Source of the DNA: Candidatus Zixiibacteriota bacterium
GTDB taxonomy: Bacteria; Zixibacteria; MSB-5A5; GN15; FEB-12
Reading direction: 5' to 3'
Length of the DNA: 6,568 bases
Assembly (NCBI GenBank): GCA_003641345.1
Contig: QNAD01000117.1
Coordinates: forward strand, 1-6,568
This document shows, piece by piece, positions 5,852-6,568 of this stretch (positions are counted from its first letter, which is position 1; each line of letters begins with the position of its first letter). Made by a program: the position numbers and the translations under genes. The notes below the pieces were generated by a model. That model did not search any database and was not told the DNA's origin. It saw only the letters and a program-made list of their open reading frames with translations.

Positions 5852-6568
5852 TTATCGCTCCTCCAGTATTAACGAAACAGTTTTTTTGACATTATTTCGC
5901 AAGAAAGTGATTTTTACCTTGTCGTCGGGGCTGTGTTTTTTCAATAAGTCGGAATATGCTTTCAGGTCGTCTGTTTTTTTACCATCTAATGCAACAATAA
6001 TATCGCCTACTTTCATTCCGGCTTTTCCGGCAGGAGAGTCGGGAACAATAGCTCCTATCTTGATGCCGGTTCCCGTATAGTCAAAAGCAGGCACAGAGCC
6101 CGTGGAAACGCGTCGGTTTGTCTTTTTTTGTTCTGTCGGTTGGGTTGCAGAGTGTGCTTTGCCGGTATAAGTCATTGGGTTTTCGCGACTGCCTAAGTAT
6201 TCTACTACTTCTTTGGTTACGGTAGCAACTTTTACCAACCCTTTTCCGTCAATTTTCTCATAAATATCCGTTGGTTGGTGATAGTTTTCTGTGGCACCGG
6301 TAAACAATTGAATGGCAGGAATACCTTGCTCAATAAAAGCAAATTGATCACTTGCATCTAATTCTTGGTCAATTACTTCCGACTTGATGCCGGTGGTGTA
6401 ATCGGTTCCCATAAAAATAAATTTCCATTCTTTGGCGGTATTGCCGTTCAGCACCATCAGTTTTTTATCAAACAGACTACCATCGGTATCGAGATTAACA
6501 TCGGCAAAAATCTCTCCTTTGAAATAATCTGTGCGGTGTGCTACAAAATAGCGGGAACCGAGGAGTCC
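5852..6568 (-). CDS. M28-family zinc peptidase with C-terminal PDZ domain (C-terminal part; N-terminus beyond window)
   Basis: The reading frame runs without a stop from the window edge (6568) to 5852, so the visible 238 residues are the C-terminal part of a larger exported-type aminopeptidase. The Met at 6457 is internal, not a start. The fragment opens GLLGSRYFVAHR, the sequence that follows the catalytic Glu-Glu pair in M28 enzymes (EExGLLGS); that pair and the first His and Asp ligands lie outside the window. Asp27 in ADVNLDTDG and His97 in TENYHQPTD are the remaining expected zinc ligands. ASDQFAF (72-78) occupies the usual SDH segment with Gln in place of His. A linker rich in Thr/Gln/Lys (about 132-160) leads to a PDZ domain (162-238) with GIKIGAIVPDSPAGKAGMK and VGDIIVALDGKK. 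The PDZ may direct substrate or partner binding. Cleavage of N-terminal residues from peptides in the periplasm or outside is the family expectation. No strong terminator follows. Confidence 0.92.
   Translation of the reverse strand, partial: GLLGSRYFVAHRTDYFKGEIFADVNLDTDGSLFDKKLMVLNGNTAKEWKFIFMGTDYTTGIKSEVIDQELDASDQFAFIEQGIPAIQLFTGATENYHQPTDIYEKIDGKGLVKVATVTKEVVEYLGSRENPMTYTGKAHSATQPTEQKKTNRRVSTGSVPAFDYTGTGIKIGAIVPDSPAGKAGMKVGDIIVALDGKKTDDLKAYSDLLKKHSPDDKVKITFLRNNVKKTVSLILEER

Noticed and set aside
5616..6080. 154-residue + strand open frame over the HAD start, the AT-rich gap and the peptidase end
   Set aside because: It is antisense to two genes with clear catalytic motifs, and its product has no family resemblance. 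The low-complexity Phe/Leu stretch comes from the AT-rich gap.
1..6568. tRNA, rRNA, CRISPR array, insertion sequence or phage genes
   Set aside because: No cloverleaf, rRNA-like segment, regular spacer-repeat array, transposase motif or terminal inverted repeats were seen on either strand.

Overview
The window looks like a chromosomal fragment from a member of the Bacteroidota. Supporting signs are: a TonB-dependent outer-membrane receptor with an N-terminal CarboxypepD_reg-like (beta-sandwich) extension; a lipoprotein with an SCKKKDE-type mature end; a YwqK/MORN-repeat secreted protein; a BT0820-like HAD phosphatase; an M28 peptidase with a C-terminal PDZ domain; moderately AT-rich DNA with very AT-rich gaps; start codons without clear Shine-Dalgarno sequences; and several copies of the Bacteroidota -7 promoter motif TAnnTTTG. 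The genus cannot be fixed from this sequence.

Layout: the left three quarters (113-5332) is a + strand run of four envelope or secreted proteins. They are a beta-helix-like lipoprotein (113-1489), a TonB-dependent receptor (1570-4368), a 118-residue stand-alone secreted CarboxypepD_reg-like protein (4475-4831) and a 153-residue secreted MORN-repeat protein (4871-5332). A terminator-like hairpin separates the first two, and a good promoter candidate precedes the third, so this may be two or three transcripts. The right quarter is on the - strand: a small HAD phosphatase (5745-5329) and the C-terminal part of a zinc M28 peptidase with a PDZ domain (from 6568, cut by the window edge, to 5852). 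The MORN and HAD genes converge with stop codons overlapping by 4 bases. A 50-base AT-rich stretch separates the HAD and peptidase genes.

How the genes may work together (inference): the lipoprotein and the receptor are a plausible surface ligand-capture and outer-membrane import pair. There is no SusD, glycoside hydrolase, sigma/anti-sigma pair or other substrate clue, so the ligand is unknown. The small CarboxypepD_reg-like protein carries the same fold as the receptor's N-terminal extension, which makes it a candidate periplasmic partner. The HAD and peptidase genes look like ordinary housekeeping or accessory genes with no evident link. The most distinctive sequence observation is an exact 22-residue (66-base) ladder of Asp-Asp pairs in the lipoprotein. 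No mobile element, CRISPR array, RNA gene or clearly new system is visible.
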